DNA from: Bdellovibrionia bacterium
GTDB taxonomy: Bacteria; Bdellovibrionota; Bdellovibrionia; Bdellovibrionales; JAUICD01
DNA length: 64,000 nucleotides
Assembly: GCA_030427965.1 (NCBI GenBank)
Contig: JAUICD010000010.1
Span: 1-64,000 of the forward strand
Direction of reading: 5' to 3'
The notes below the pieces were generated by a model. That model searched no databases. It saw nothing but the letters and a program-made list of their open reading frames with translations, and was not told the origin of the DNA. This document shows, in pieces, positions 25,359 to 33,993 of this stretch (position 1 is its first letter; each line of letters starts with the position of its first letter). A program made the translations under genes and the position numbers.

Positions 25359-26342
25359 TCAAAAAATATCCAAAAGCGAAGACTTACACATTGATGTCAT
25401 GACAAATCTCCACTGATCCAATCCGTTCATAGCTTTTGCTTGAGCCGCGCTTGCCACACCAATAAGTGCGTTGACTGAAGCACTGTTTAAGGCAACTCCA
25501 GGAAAGAAAACAGTGGCCAACTGCTGCACATTGTTGGCATTTCTTCCTGAGCTCTGCGCAAGCCCTACTTTTGCTAGAACTGTTACAACTGATCGGTTGA
25601 TTGAGAGTATTTCCTCACAAGAAATTGAGGTGTATCCCTTCCGAGTGGTATCTCCAAGAGGGTTAACCCCGGCTGCGACAGTAACAACATGAGTGTCTCT
25701 GTTTCCTGGACAATCGTCCTCATATCTTGAACATGGTCCCCCCAATGCTCCCGGTTGGTTGAGGATATTTTGGGTTATTATGTTCAAAGCGGTATTGTCG
25801 ACGTTATTTGGATCAATAAAGATATCTTGGAAGCTACTGCTTGCGTGTGTGCGAGTTCCTATAGTGGCTTTGACTTCAAAATTTGCTTCAGCCATAACAT
25901 CAACTCTCAAGAAATCTGATATCGCCTGTCTCTGAGTCTGTGAGAGAAAACTCAAGCCTCTCATTCCAGAGACGTTGGATATTCCATTGTTGATTGAAGC
26001 AAGACTTGCATTGGTTTTTTGTGAACCTGGATTTGGATGAGATAAATGGCAGCTTGCGCAGTGAAGGCTGTAGAGAGCTTCGCCATTTGGGATTCCAGGA
26101 AGAGTCGTTGTTGTTGTCACAGTGGTTGTGGTGATGGTCGTTGTCGTTGTATTGCCACGGAGAGTGGTTGTTGTCACAGTGGTTGTTGTGGTGGCTTGAT
26201 CCGGAAGTGTTATAGATGTAATGGAGCTACCCTCAGAGGAAAGTTCTTCTACAACCAGGGCTGGTTTAAAGCTTTTACCACATCCTATAAAAGCTAGTGG
26301 GAGTGATACTAGAAAAGCAAAATGTTGAATTTTGTTTCTCAT
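25359..26342 (-). CDS. Lipoprotein c-type cytochrome with Thr-rich stalk
   Basis: About 327 residues. A lipoprotein signal ends in LAFIGC, so the mature N-terminus is a lipidated Cys. A stalk follows, then a threonine-dominated linker of about 35 residues (residues 50-85), then a cytochrome c motif CASCH in ALYSLHCASCHLSHPNPG with a probable distal Met (NVSGMRGLSF). The C-terminal two thirds carry no motif I know. ATG 26342 is preferred over TTG 26357, with GAGGGG eight bases upstream. First gene of the three-gene haem/DUF1501 operon; it would hold the haem away from the membrane. Confidence 0.8.
   Translation of the reverse strand: MRNKIQHFAFLVSLPLAFIGCGKSFKPALVVEELSSEGSSITSITLPDQATTTTTVTTTTLRGNTTTTTITTTTVTTTTTLPGIPNGEALYSLHCASCHLSHPNPGSQKTNASLASINNGISNVSGMRGLSFLSQTQRQAISDFLRVDVMAEANFEVKATIGTRTHASSSFQDIFIDPNNVDNTALNIITQNILNQPGALGGPCSRYEDDCPGNRDTHVVTVAAGVNPLGDTTRKGYTSISCEEILSINRSVVTVLAKVGLAQSSGRNANNVQQLATVFFPGVALNSASVNALIGVASAAQAKAMNGLDQWRFVMTSMCKSSLLDIF
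26101..26195. repeat. Imperfect tandem repeat coding for the Thr-rich stalk
   Basis: Two imperfect units beginning AGAGT(C/G)GTTGTTGT at 26101 and 26161 (period 60), both continuing into TGTCACAGTGGTTGT, code on the minus strand for runs of Thr broken by Leu, Val and Arg-Gly-Asn. Length change here would lengthen or shorten the stalk in frame when whole codons are involved. Confidence 0.7.
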
Positions 26343-26539
26343 TTTGTGCCCCCTCAATGTACTTAAATTGCAAAAGGGGAGCCACTCAAAGTCGACTCAA
26401 GAGGGTCTGAGGGGCTGATACCGTCAATGGGTTAGGCGACTGATCATTATATCAAAGTACCAAAATGAGAACACGGGCGAAGTTGACTGAGTTGTCATTT
26501 AGAAAATCTCTATATTTCTTGTGGTTTTAAAGTCTCACT

Positions 26540-27469
26540 TTAAGACAGTTTTCTCTGTCGATTTTGACTCTGTTTTTTGACACGCACTTTTGAGCCAATA
26601 GAGTGGTGATGTGCACAGTTTTTAGAACAGGTGTTATGGCTTGGAGAGGTTTCTAAGCATTTGTCACAGACCTTTGCGGGAGTCTTGCAGCGCTGACACT
26701 CTATAACGTCCTTTGCAGGTTGCCCACAATGTGGACAGAGAGCAAAGACTTGAGAGGGCTGGAGGTTTTGATCTACAGCCACGCGGTGATCAAAGACGAA
26801 ACACTCGCCTTTCCAGTACTTATTGGGAGATTCTTTGAGATAGTTTAGTATCCCACCTTCAAGTTGATAGACAGATTTGTAGCCACGACGTTTTAGTTCT
26901 GGCACGGCTTTTTCACATCGAATGCCACCTGTACAGAACATGTAGATAGGTTGATCTTTTGGTAAGCCCTGTGACTCTGCAACATCTGCAAAATCAGAAA
27001 ACACTTCAATAGGGTAGGTGACGGCATCTTTAAATGTTCCAACTTCGGTTTCGTACCAATTTCGGGTATCAACAAGAATGCCTTTTTTTTCTTCGATGGC
27101 ATGATTCCACTCTTGTGGAGAGAGATGGGTCTTTTCAGTTTCGTCTGTGGGAAGGACTTCAGGGTTTCCAAGAGTCACGATTTCAGTTCTGATTTGAACT
27201 TTCATAAGTCGAAATGGTTGAAAATCGCTTTTGGAATCTTTAAAAATCAAGTTTTGAAACTCGGTTTGACTGAGGAGTCGAGATTTGAATGTTTCTACAG
27301 CATCGGGGCTGCCTGCCAAAGTGGCGTTGATCCCTTCGGTGCCAATTAAAATAAGTCCCTTTAAATTGAGTCTTTCAGACTCATCTAACAATTGCTTTTC
27401 CAGAGTTGGAAGAAGGTCTTCGCTTAGAGAAACAAATTTGTAGAAAGTGGTAACAGTGCATTCATTCAT
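26540..27469 (-). CDS. trhO: tRNA uridine(34) hydroxylase
   Basis: A 309-residue protein matching the YceA/TrhO family, which hydroxylates uridine 34 of certain tRNAs to 5-hydroxyuridine using O2. The N-terminal domain (FYKFVSLSED; GLILIGTEGINATLAG) and the central rhodanese domain are both clear, with the active-site Cys in YMFCTGGIRCEK near residue 178 and VDTRNWYE before it. The C-terminal zinc-binding tail has several CxxC pairs (CPHCGQP, CQRCKTP, CDKC, CSKNC). Length and layout are normal for the family. Confidence 0.95.
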   Translation of the reverse strand: MNECTVTTFYKFVSLSEDLLPTLEKQLLDESERLNLKGLILIGTEGINATLAGSPDAVETFKSRLLSQTEFQNLIFKDSKSDFQPFRLMKVQIRTEIVTLGNPEVLPTDETEKTHLSPQEWNHAIEEKKGILVDTRNWYETEVGTFKDAVTYPIEVFSDFADVAESQGLPKDQPIYMFCTGGIRCEKAVPELKRRGYKSVYQLEGGILNYLKESPNKYWKGECFVFDHRVAVDQNLQPSQVFALCPHCGQPAKDVIECQRCKTPAKVCDKCLETSPSHNTCSKNCAHHHSIGSKVRVKKQSQNRQRKLS

Positions 27470-27514
27470 TTGGATTCACTTTTACTGTTTTTAAGCGGGA
27501 AATGTCAACAGGTC

Positions 27515-29290
27515 CTAAGAGATTGGAAGTCCAGCATCTTTCATAATTTTTAGGGCATTTGTAGTGGGTGATGGTCCCGATTGGAGTCTATAGCTGAAGA
27601 AATACTGTCCTTCTCGAAGCTCATCTGAAAAATGATAGTTTCGTATCTCAGGCGAGATCTTAGAAAGGGATGTGAGATCAAGATCATGAGTGGTAACAAG
27701 TCCAATATTTTGAGTTTTTAGTAAAGTTTTTATGATCGCTTCTGAGCCAACTCTTCTTTCTTGGTTGTTGGTTCCTTTAAAAATTTCATCAATTAAGAAA
27801 ATAATAGGTTGATCAGACAATGCAGATTCCACAATATTTTTGATTCGAAGAACTTCTGCATAGAAGTAGGATGTTTTTTCTTCGATTTGATCGGAAATAC
27901 GAATACTGCTTTTTATGGGTGCAAGGTGAGTTGTCATTTTAGATGCGCAAACGGGGCCTCCAAGTAGTGCCATCATTTGATTGAGTCCGAGAGTTCTTAG
28001 AAATGTTGACTTTCCGCTCATGTTTGAACCAGTGATAAGTCCCATTCTAGAGCCCACATCTGCTGAGAATGAATTGGAAACGGATTCGTTTTGAGAAATA
28101 AGTGGATGGAAAAGATCGTCTGCTTCAAAGACTCTCTTGTTGGAAAAACTGGGGAGCGTTGAAGATTGGTAGTGATAAGTGGTTGTGAGGCAAGCAAGGT
28201 ACTCATTGTGTACGTAGTGATTTAAGTTTTCACTAATATCTCGACGTATATCTTCAGCCAGTCGTTGGAATCTCTCTCCAAAAAAAATGTTCCAAGGTAA
28301 AATGAAGTTTACAACTAAAACAACCAAAGGGTGGCTCTGTATGCTAAGATACTCCGTTGTTTTCTCAATCTCTTTTATGGATTCTGTGATGCACGAATCT
28401 TTTGTTGAAGGAAAGATTTCTTTTTGCCCCTTGAAGTAGACAAGGTAGATATTGATTTTTCGAGATAGGCGAAGGGCTGAGGTAAAAGATTCTTTGGTTG
28501 TAAAGGCGCCAATAAGAGACAGGATGCCAAAAACACCCCAAACAGCACTAAATGCAGTAAATGAAGTTTGATTCAGAAGGAGTAAAACGAATCCTGTAAG
28601 AGCTAGAAAGAAGACAAAATAGGTCAATCGGTACAGGTTTTTAAACCCTGCTGTAGTGACGTTGTAATCTAAAAGATGATGCAAATTGAGCTCTTCTGAA
28701 TTGGCTTTGCAATTGGAAATCCAGTGTGAGATTTTACTTGTCTGAGTATTAAGGTTTTGAATATCAGCTTGGGTGGATTTGATAAACTCAAGATTGAGTT
28801 TTGGTGTCTGAATCCTAGATTTGAGCAACTGAGCTCCCTCAAGGGATAGAGTTTCATCTAAGAACCCGTGGAGTGAGCGTGGACCGAAGAGGTCGAGGTC
28901 ATTTTCAATAGAATTGATATTGGGCTGTATGGATTTGTCAGTGAGTTTAAAATCTCCAATAGAGCGTTGGTGCTGTCTATTGATAAACTCTTGATAGGCC
29001 TTTAAGCGTGAAATTTTAAGTTTGTATTCCCTTCCTTTTTTGTAAAAGTAGACAAAGGCGGGTACAAGAATCGCTATTGCGAATATTTCAATGCGAAAGC
29101 CGGATGCAATTGTTGAAACTGTTAATAAAACAAAAAGAAGCACTCCAATGGCGAGTCTCCAATTGTAGGTTTTTTCTAATTGGTAGGATTTGAATTGGAT
29201 AGCTTTTTCAAGTCTGTGGAATCTGCGCTCAAGAGTCATTTTGGTAGTGTATCGATCTTTCGATCTTTGGCCAACGGCTGTTGGTGTCAT
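27515..29290 (-). CDS. Membrane-associated MutS-like ATPase
   Basis: A 591-residue protein with a MutS-type ATPase domain in its C-terminal third: Walker A GSNMSGKST near residue 420, Walker B FLIDEIFKGTNN and the switch THDLD. The N-terminal half has no mismatch-recognition domains; instead it has two pairs of hydrophobic helices (near residues 45-85 and 220-265). This layout occurs in a MutS-related family of unknown function, annotated simply as MutS family. It should not be taken as a mismatch-repair enzyme. The start is unsure: ATG 29290 and ATG 29239 both lack a clear ribosome-binding site. Confidence 0.85.
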   Translation of the reverse strand: MTPTAVGQRSKDRYTTKMTLERRFHRLEKAIQFKSYQLEKTYNWRLAIGVLLFVLLTVSTIASGFRIEIFAIAILVPAFVYFYKKGREYKLKISRLKAYQEFINRQHQRSIGDFKLTDKSIQPNINSIENDLDLFGPRSLHGFLDETLSLEGAQLLKSRIQTPKLNLEFIKSTQADIQNLNTQTSKISHWISNCKANSEELNLHHLLDYNVTTAGFKNLYRLTYFVFFLALTGFVLLLLNQTSFTAFSAVWGVFGILSLIGAFTTKESFTSALRLSRKINIYLVYFKGQKEIFPSTKDSCITESIKEIEKTTEYLSIQSHPLVVLVVNFILPWNIFFGERFQRLAEDIRRDISENLNHYVHNEYLACLTTTYHYQSSTLPSFSNKRVFEADDLFHPLISQNESVSNSFSADVGSRMGLITGSNMSGKSTFLRTLGLNQMMALLGGPVCASKMTTHLAPIKSSIRISDQIEEKTSYFYAEVLRIKNIVESALSDQPIIFLIDEIFKGTNNQERRVGSEAIIKTLLKTQNIGLVTTHDLDLTSLSKISPEIRNYHFSDELREGQYFFSYRLQSGPSPTTNALKIMKDAGLPIS

Positions 29291-29387
29291 TTCGCTTATG
29301 TATGAAGCGTTTTAGAAAGCTCAAATTGCTATGCCTGCCAAATTATGCTTTAAAAGACCCGGTTTCAATCAATCCGGGGGGGGATTT

Positions 29388-30125
29388 ATGCGTGTTTTTG
29401 TTGTTTTTTTGGTTCTGTTTGCAAGTGTGTTAGCAGGTGCGCAGACTCGTATTAAGTCTCATTTTTTAAAAGAGATCTCTGAATCTGAAAGCTATGTTCC
29501 TGCTGAATTTGCACTTAGAGCAGTCCAAGCAGTCACATTTTCTTTTCATACAGATTCAGATCTACAGGTAGCAGATTATAAGGAATCTTCTTTTGGAGAT
29601 CGTATTCTCCTTTACCGTCCATACTTTGTTGTTTCATCAGGGTTTGTTAAGCTTAAAGATATGACACCAGATGTTGCGGCTCCGTTTTTTGAGGCGGTGT
29701 TTTTAAAGTGGGTCAACCAAGAGAGGAAATCCAATCCATCGTATAGAAACTGGATGAACAGTGAGGCCCAGAGAGTTTACACAGACATTCCAAGAGAGAA
29801 GAGGTTAGAGGTTTTTCTTGACGCTCAAGCACAGTGGGTTGGGCATATGATGAGCATCGTAATTTTGATTGAACGATCTTATAATCGAATCGGGAACAGG
29901 CTATGTGAGAGGTTTGAAACACCAATATTTCGAATGTGGGAAAGAAATTTTGTCGACACTCATTTTTTTGGTGGCTATTACTCCAGAAATAGATGGACTC
30001 ACACTGGTAAGAACTTACTAAGAGAGCATAGAGTGGCTTTGACAAGTTCGGTTTTTGAAGAACGTTGGGTGGGTCAGGCGAGGATGGATTTTCAGAGATA
30101 TTGCGAAAAAAGTTTGGTTCAATAG
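29388..30125 (+). CDS. Exported hypothetical protein
   Basis: About 245 residues with a clear signal peptide (MRVFVVFLVLFASVLAGAQ). The mature protein is helical with many aromatic and basic residues and no motif I recognise. ATG 29388 is chosen: it precedes the signal peptide and a G-rich stretch (eight G) lies seven bases upstream. Divergent from the MutS-like gene. Confidence 0.65.
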   Translation: MRVFVVFLVLFASVLAGAQTRIKSHFLKEISESESYVPAEFALRAVQAVTFSFHTDSDLQVADYKESSFGDRILLYRPYFVVSSGFVKLKDMTPDVAAPFFEAVFLKWVNQERKSNPSYRNWMNSEAQRVYTDIPREKRLEVFLDAQAQWVGHMMSIVILIERSYNRIGNRLCERFETPIFRMWERNFVDTHFFGGYYSRNRWTHTGKNLLREHRVALTSSVFEERWVGQARMDFQRYCEKSLVQ

Positions 30126-30193
30126 AAATTGCATAGCAGCATATGGAGCAAATGATATCGTCTGGAAGACAGTTGTGTTAAATACTTTCGACT

Positions 30194-31105
30194 ATGCAGC
30201 GTCCGCTTGAAGTTCAAAATCTTGTAAAGTCCTATGGTTCTGTAGAAGCTGTAAAAGGTGTTAGCTTTGAAATTGAACCTGGGGAAATCTTTGGTTTGCT
30301 TGGTCCTAATGGAGCTGGGAAAACATCGATTATTTCAGTTATTACAACTCTTGAAAAGGCGACTTCGGGTTCTGTCAGTATCTTTGGCGAGGACTCTTCA
30401 AAGTCTTTAAAGAGTATCAAAAGCCGTCTTGGGTTTGTTCCTCAAGAAATTGTGAGTCACGGTTTTTTTAAGGTCGAAGAAATTCTTCATTTCTTTTCAG
30501 GATATTTTGGTTTGAAGGACAACAAGAAAAGAGTGGATCAGCTCCTAAAAAGACTTGGGCTTTGGGAGCATAAAGACAAGAAAATTCCTCAGTTGAGTGG
30601 AGGGATGAAACGTCGGTTTATGATTGCAAAGGCTCTTGTCCACTCTCCTGAGTTACTTCTTCTTGATGAGCCTACAGCAGGTGTAGATATTGAATTGAGA
30701 GAATCTCTTTGGAGTTTTGTCAGAGAACTCAATCAAGAAGAAGGGATGAGTATTCTATTGACCACTCATTATTTGGAAGAAGCAGAAATGCTTTGTAATC
30801 GAGTGGGGATTCTCAACCTTGGTGAGCTTAAAGAGATTGGTCCGACTGGAAGTCTGATAAAAGAACTCACTTTAAGAAAGATTGTGCTGAAGTTCCACAA
30901 AGAGATGGAAAGCTTTCAGTCTCCTTATGTTATTAGCCAGCAAAGCAAAGAAGCCACCTTTCAAATTCCTTACAAAATGGGGGTGGGTGACCTTTTGACA
31001 GAATTGAAACTGGACATGTCTTCTCTTATGGATCTTGAGGTTCAAGAGGGGGATCTTGAAGATGTCTTTGTTCAAGTCATTCGAAAGGAGTCTATAAATG
31101 TCTAG
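30194..31105 (+). CDS. ABC-2 type exporter, ATP-binding subunit
   Basis: A 303-residue ABC ATPase with Walker A GPNGAGKT (37-44), Q-loop FVPQEI, signature LSGGMKRR, Walker B LLLLDEPTAGVD and switch TTHYLEEAE. The match is closest to the DrrA/NodI-like ATPases of ABC-2 exporters. It overlaps the permease gene by eight bases, so the two form one transporter, exporting an unknown substrate. Confidence 0.93.
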   Translation: MQRPLEVQNLVKSYGSVEAVKGVSFEIEPGEIFGLLGPNGAGKTSIISVITTLEKATSGSVSIFGEDSSKSLKSIKSRLGFVPQEIVSHGFFKVEEILHFFSGYFGLKDNKKRVDQLLKRLGLWEHKDKKIPQLSGGMKRRFMIAKALVHSPELLLLDEPTAGVDIELRESLWSFVRELNQEEGMSILLTTHYLEEAEMLCNRVGILNLGELKEIGPTGSLIKELTLRKIVLKFHKEMESFQSPYVISQQSKEATFQIPYKMGVGDLLTELKLDMSSLMDLEVQEGDLEDVFVQVIRKESINV

Positions 31106-31922
31106 TTCAATTTCTAGTGCTACACCACTAAGTGAACGAAGTCTTGAGGCGAGGCCATTTCTGACTTTTTTATGGAAAGAGATCCGGCGGTTTTGGAAGG
31201 TACGAAGCCAAACCGTGTTTTCTCCACTTATACAAAGTACACTTTACTTGCTCATATTTGGAGTGAGTCTTGGGAAAAGTGTTGTGATGGCAAGTGGTAT
31301 TACCTATATGGAGTTTTTGATTCCAGGACTTGTTATGATGTCTTCGCTCAATAACGCTTTTCAAAACTGTGCAGGTTCGATTGTGACCTCCAAGTTTCAT
31401 GGTGATATCCAAGATCTGAAAATCATACCTCTTTCGGATTATCAAATTGTTATTGGATTAGGTTTGGGTGGAATTGTTAGAGGTTTTGCTGTTGCATTGG
31501 TGACTTTTCTGACTTGTGAGGTTTTCTTTTACTTCACACACGACAGGATTCTAATGGTTCAAAACCCGATGTTGCTTTTGTTGTTTTTATTTTTAGGCTC
31601 TATGGCATTTGGTTTTCTTGGAGTGACAACGGGTTTTTGGGCAAAGGGTTTTGAATATGTAAATGCAATTGGAGGATTTGTTCTTCTGCCTCTCTTGTAT
31701 CTTGGTGGAGTGTTTTACTCAATTGAGACGCTTCATCCGAGTTGGCAATTTGTTTCTAAGTTGAATCCACTTTTGTATTTTGTAAACGGAGTTCGCTATG
31801 CCTATCTTGGAGAAAGCGATGTCAGTTGGGTGACTTGCTTGGGAGTTACATTCTTGACGGTATTTGTTTTTATGGTTCTCTCTGTAATGGCTTACAAACG
31901 TGGTTCTTTTCATAGGTGGTAG
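31098..31922 (+). CDS. ABC-2 type exporter, permease subunit
   Basis: A 274-residue integral membrane protein with about six helices and the ABC-2 permease pattern: an amphipathic N-terminus (FLTFLWKEIRRFWKVR), FLIPGLVMMSSLNNAFQN, GGVFYSIETLHPSWQFVSKLNP and LYFVNGVRY. It overlaps the ATPase gene; AAAGGAG lies seven bases before the ATG. The ffh gene begins one base after its stop, so they may be cotranscribed. Confidence 0.92.
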   Translation: MSSSISSATPLSERSLEARPFLTFLWKEIRRFWKVRSQTVFSPLIQSTLYLLIFGVSLGKSVVMASGITYMEFLIPGLVMMSSLNNAFQNCAGSIVTSKFHGDIQDLKIIPLSDYQIVIGLGLGGIVRGFAVALVTFLTCEVFFYFTHDRILMVQNPMLLLLFLFLGSMAFGFLGVTTGFWAKGFEYVNAIGGFVLLPLLYLGGVFYSIETLHPSWQFVSKLNPLLYFVNGVRYAYLGESDVSWVTCLGVTFLTVFVFMVLSVMAYKRGSFHRW

Positions 31923-31923
31923 A

Positions 31924-33270
31924 ATGTTTGATCAACTTTCAGATAAGATTTTAGGTAGCTTTAAAAAACTTGGTGGCCGAGGCAAAATCACAGAAGCCAA
32001 TGTCGAAGAGGCGATAAAAGAAATTCGGTTGGGGTTGTTGGAAGCAGACGTCAATTTTAAAGTGGTCCGAGAGTTTGTTAACCGAGTTAAAGCAAAAGCA
32101 GTTGGTCATGGAGTTACAAAGGGAGTTACGGCTGCCCAAGAGTTTACAAAAATTGTTCATGATGAGCTTGTTGAAATTTTAGGTGGTGGTGCTGAACAAC
32201 TCAATATTCGTTCAAAGCCTGCTGTTATTTTCCTAGTTGGGCTTCAAGGTGCTGGTAAAACAACAACTGCAGCAAAGTTGGCTCGGCATATTCGTGATAA
32301 AATGAGCAAGAAACCAGGTCTTGTCCCTTGTGATGTTTATAGACCTGCGGCGATTGACCAATTGAAAACTTTGGGTGAGCAGAATCAACTTGCAGTGTTT
32401 GACACTCAAGCTGGGGATCGGCCTGTTGAAATTTTAAAGAGCACAAGATCTTGGGCTGAAAAAGAGATGATCGATGTTGTGATTGTGGATACAGCAGGTC
32501 GATTGCAAATTGATGATGATCTTATGGGTGAGCTTGAGGCGCTTAAGTCTGAGTGGAACCCTGATGAAATTCTTTTGGTTGCAGATGCGATGCTTGGCCA
32601 GCAGTCAGTTAATGTTGCAGACGGGTTTCACTCTCGTCTTGGGCTAACAGGCCTTGTGTTGACCAAGGTGGATGGGGATGCCCGAGGGGGAGCCGCTCTG
32701 AGTATTCGTGAAGCTACGGGTGTCTCGATCAAGTTTTTGGGTGTGGGTGAAAAAACAGATGCGCTTGAGATCTTCCATCCGGATCGTTTGGCCTCAAGGA
32801 TTCTAGATCAAGGGGATGTCGTTTCTTTAGTTGAAAAGGCTCAAGAGGTTATTGATGAGGATCAAGCCAAAGCCACAGCCAAGAAAATGGCGAGAAATGA
32901 ATTCACGGTGGATGACTTTTTGGCTCAGCTTCGACAGATGAAAAAACTTGGGCCAATGGAAAATATTATGAAAATGCTTCCTGGGATGGGGCAGGCAATG
33001 AAGCAGATGAAGGGGATGACCCCACCAGACAAAGAGCTGAAAAAAATAGAGGCAATGATCTGTAGTATGACGTTGAAAGAACGTGAGAATCACAAAATAC
33101 TGAATGGTTCCAGGAGATTGCGGATAGCCAAGGGAAGCGGAACAGCAGTTAGTGATGTAAATAAATTCATTCGACAGTTTGAAAATATGAAGAAAATGAT
33201 GTCCCGCATGATGAAGATGGGCCTCGGGCGTGGTGGGGGAATGCCTGGTGGTTTTGGCCTTCCGTTTTGA
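31924..33270 (+). CDS. ffh: Signal recognition particle protein Ffh
   Basis: A 448-residue SRP54 GTPase, which targets membrane and exported proteins cotranslationally with 4.5S RNA and FtsY. It has the N-domain (FDQLSDKILGSFKKLGG), the G domain with GLQGAGKTTT, DVYRPAAIDQL, DTAGRLQID, TKVDGDARGG and GVGEKTDALEIF, and a methionine-rich M domain (300-448). ATG 31924 is the correct start (MFDQLSDK); the frame is open eight codons upstream into the permease gene. First gene of the ribosomal/tRNA-modification cluster. Confidence 0.97.
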   Translation: MFDQLSDKILGSFKKLGGRGKITEANVEEAIKEIRLGLLEADVNFKVVREFVNRVKAKAVGHGVTKGVTAAQEFTKIVHDELVEILGGGAEQLNIRSKPAVIFLVGLQGAGKTTTAAKLARHIRDKMSKKPGLVPCDVYRPAAIDQLKTLGEQNQLAVFDTQAGDRPVEILKSTRSWAEKEMIDVVIVDTAGRLQIDDDLMGELEALKSEWNPDEILLVADAMLGQQSVNVADGFHSRLGLTGLVLTKVDGDARGGAALSIREATGVSIKFLGVGEKTDALEIFHPDRLASRILDQGDVVSLVEKAQEVIDEDQAKATAKKMARNEFTVDDFLAQLRQMKKLGPMENIMKMLPGMGQAMKQMKGMTPPDKELKKIEAMICSMTLKERENHKILNGSRRLRIAKGSGTAVSDVNKFIRQFENMKKMMSRMMKMGLGRGGGMPGGFGLPF

Positions 33271-33275
33271 AGAGG

Positions 33276-33289
33276 TCTAAACGTTTAGA
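33276..33289. promoter_or_regulatory. 14-base perfect palindrome after ffh
   Basis: TCTAAACGTTTAGA lies five bases after the ffh stop and about 90 bases before rpsP. It is perfectly symmetric and could be an operator for the rpsP segment or a DNA-level site; it has no loop, so it is a poor RNA hairpin. Confidence 0.35.
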
Positions 33290-33380
33290 ATATCTTAATA
33301 ATATAACGGTTGCATGGGGCGCCAAAATTCGGTAAACGAACTTCTTTGAAGGCAATCCCAGTGGAAAAAGGAGAAGCTTA

Positions 33381-33632
33381 ATGGTTGTTATTCGATTGGC
33401 TCGCGGTGGAAATAAGCGAAGCCCGAAATACAGAATCACGGTTGCAGATCAGCGTCGTTGGCGCAATGGTCGATTTATTGAGATCTTAGGTTATTACCAC
33501 CCAGATGCAAGTGGCCAGGATAAGGAGCTTGTTTTGGATATGGAAAAGGCTCAAGACTGGGTCAAAAAAGGTGCACAGCCTTCTGATCGAGTAAAAAAGT
33601 TGTTTGAAAAGGCGAAGACCTCTGCAAATTAA
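33381..33632 (+). CDS. rpsP: Ribosomal protein S16
   Basis: An 83-residue S16 with the family opening VVIRLARGGNKRSPKYRITVADQRRWRNGRFIE (quoted in part: VIRLARGGNKRSPKYRI), and GYYHPDA near residue 40. Small-subunit protein needed for assembly. AAAGGAG precedes the ATG. Confidence 0.97.
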   Translation: MVVIRLARGGNKRSPKYRITVADQRRWRNGRFIEILGYYHPDASGQDKELVLDMEKAQDWVKKGAQPSDRVKKLFEKAKTSAN

Positions 33633-33668
33633 TAGGGATTATGCAGAGAGGAGACGAGGGAGTTGTAA

Positions 33669-33914
33669 ATGGATTATTCGAGCCTGAAAGACCTAGTTGA
33701 GTTCATGGCAAAATCGCTTGTAGATAAGCCAGATGAAGTCGAAGTCAATGAAGTTATCGGAGAGCAAACCACAGTGGTGGAACTCAAAGTATCTAAAGAA
33801 GATTTAGGCAAAGTGATTGGAAAGCAAGGTCGTACAGCACGATCCATGAGAACAATCTTAAATGCAGCAAGTACGAAACTTCAGAAAAGAAGTGTTCTGG
33901 AAATCGTAGAGTAG
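33669..33914 (+). CDS. khpA: KH-domain RNA-binding protein KhpA
   Basis: An 81-residue single KH-domain protein with the RNA-binding loop [15 protein letters not shown] near residue 55. KhpA proteins bind RNA, often with KhpB (Jag), and sit between rpsP and rimM in many bacteria, exactly as here. Confidence 0.93.
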   Translation: MDYSSLKDLVEFMAKSLVDKPDEVEVNEVIGEQTTVVELKVSKEDLGKVIGKQGRTARSMRTILNAASTKLQKRSVLEIVE

Positions 33915-33940
33915 ATAGAAAAATAAATATGCAAAATTTG

Positions 33941-33971
33941 AACGGCATCACGTAAGAAGCGTGGTGCCGTT
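33941..33971 (+). terminator. Strong hairpin between khpA and rimM
   Basis: Twelve-pair stem: AACGGCATCACG (33941-33952) with CGTGGTGCCGTT (33960-33971), one G-T pair, loop TAAGAAG, followed by TTACATTAA. It resembles an intrinsic terminator with a weak U tract, or an mRNA processing or attenuation point that would set khpA/rpsP output apart from rimM-trmD. Confidence 0.65.
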
Positions 33972-33993
33972 TTACATTAAAGGTGATTGGGTT

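Noticed and set aside
26101..26195. CRISPR-like or regulatory repeat array
   Set aside because: The repeat is in frame, codes for threonine and belongs to the lipoprotein stalk; there are no spacers.
27515..29290. Calling the MutS-like protein a mismatch-repair enzyme
   Set aside because: Only the ATPase core matches; the mismatch-recognition part is absent and membrane helices are present.
33961..33993. Upstream GTG start for rimM
   Set aside because: It lies inside the right arm of a strong hairpin; the ATG at 33994 has AAAGGTGA in place and the family N-terminus begins there.
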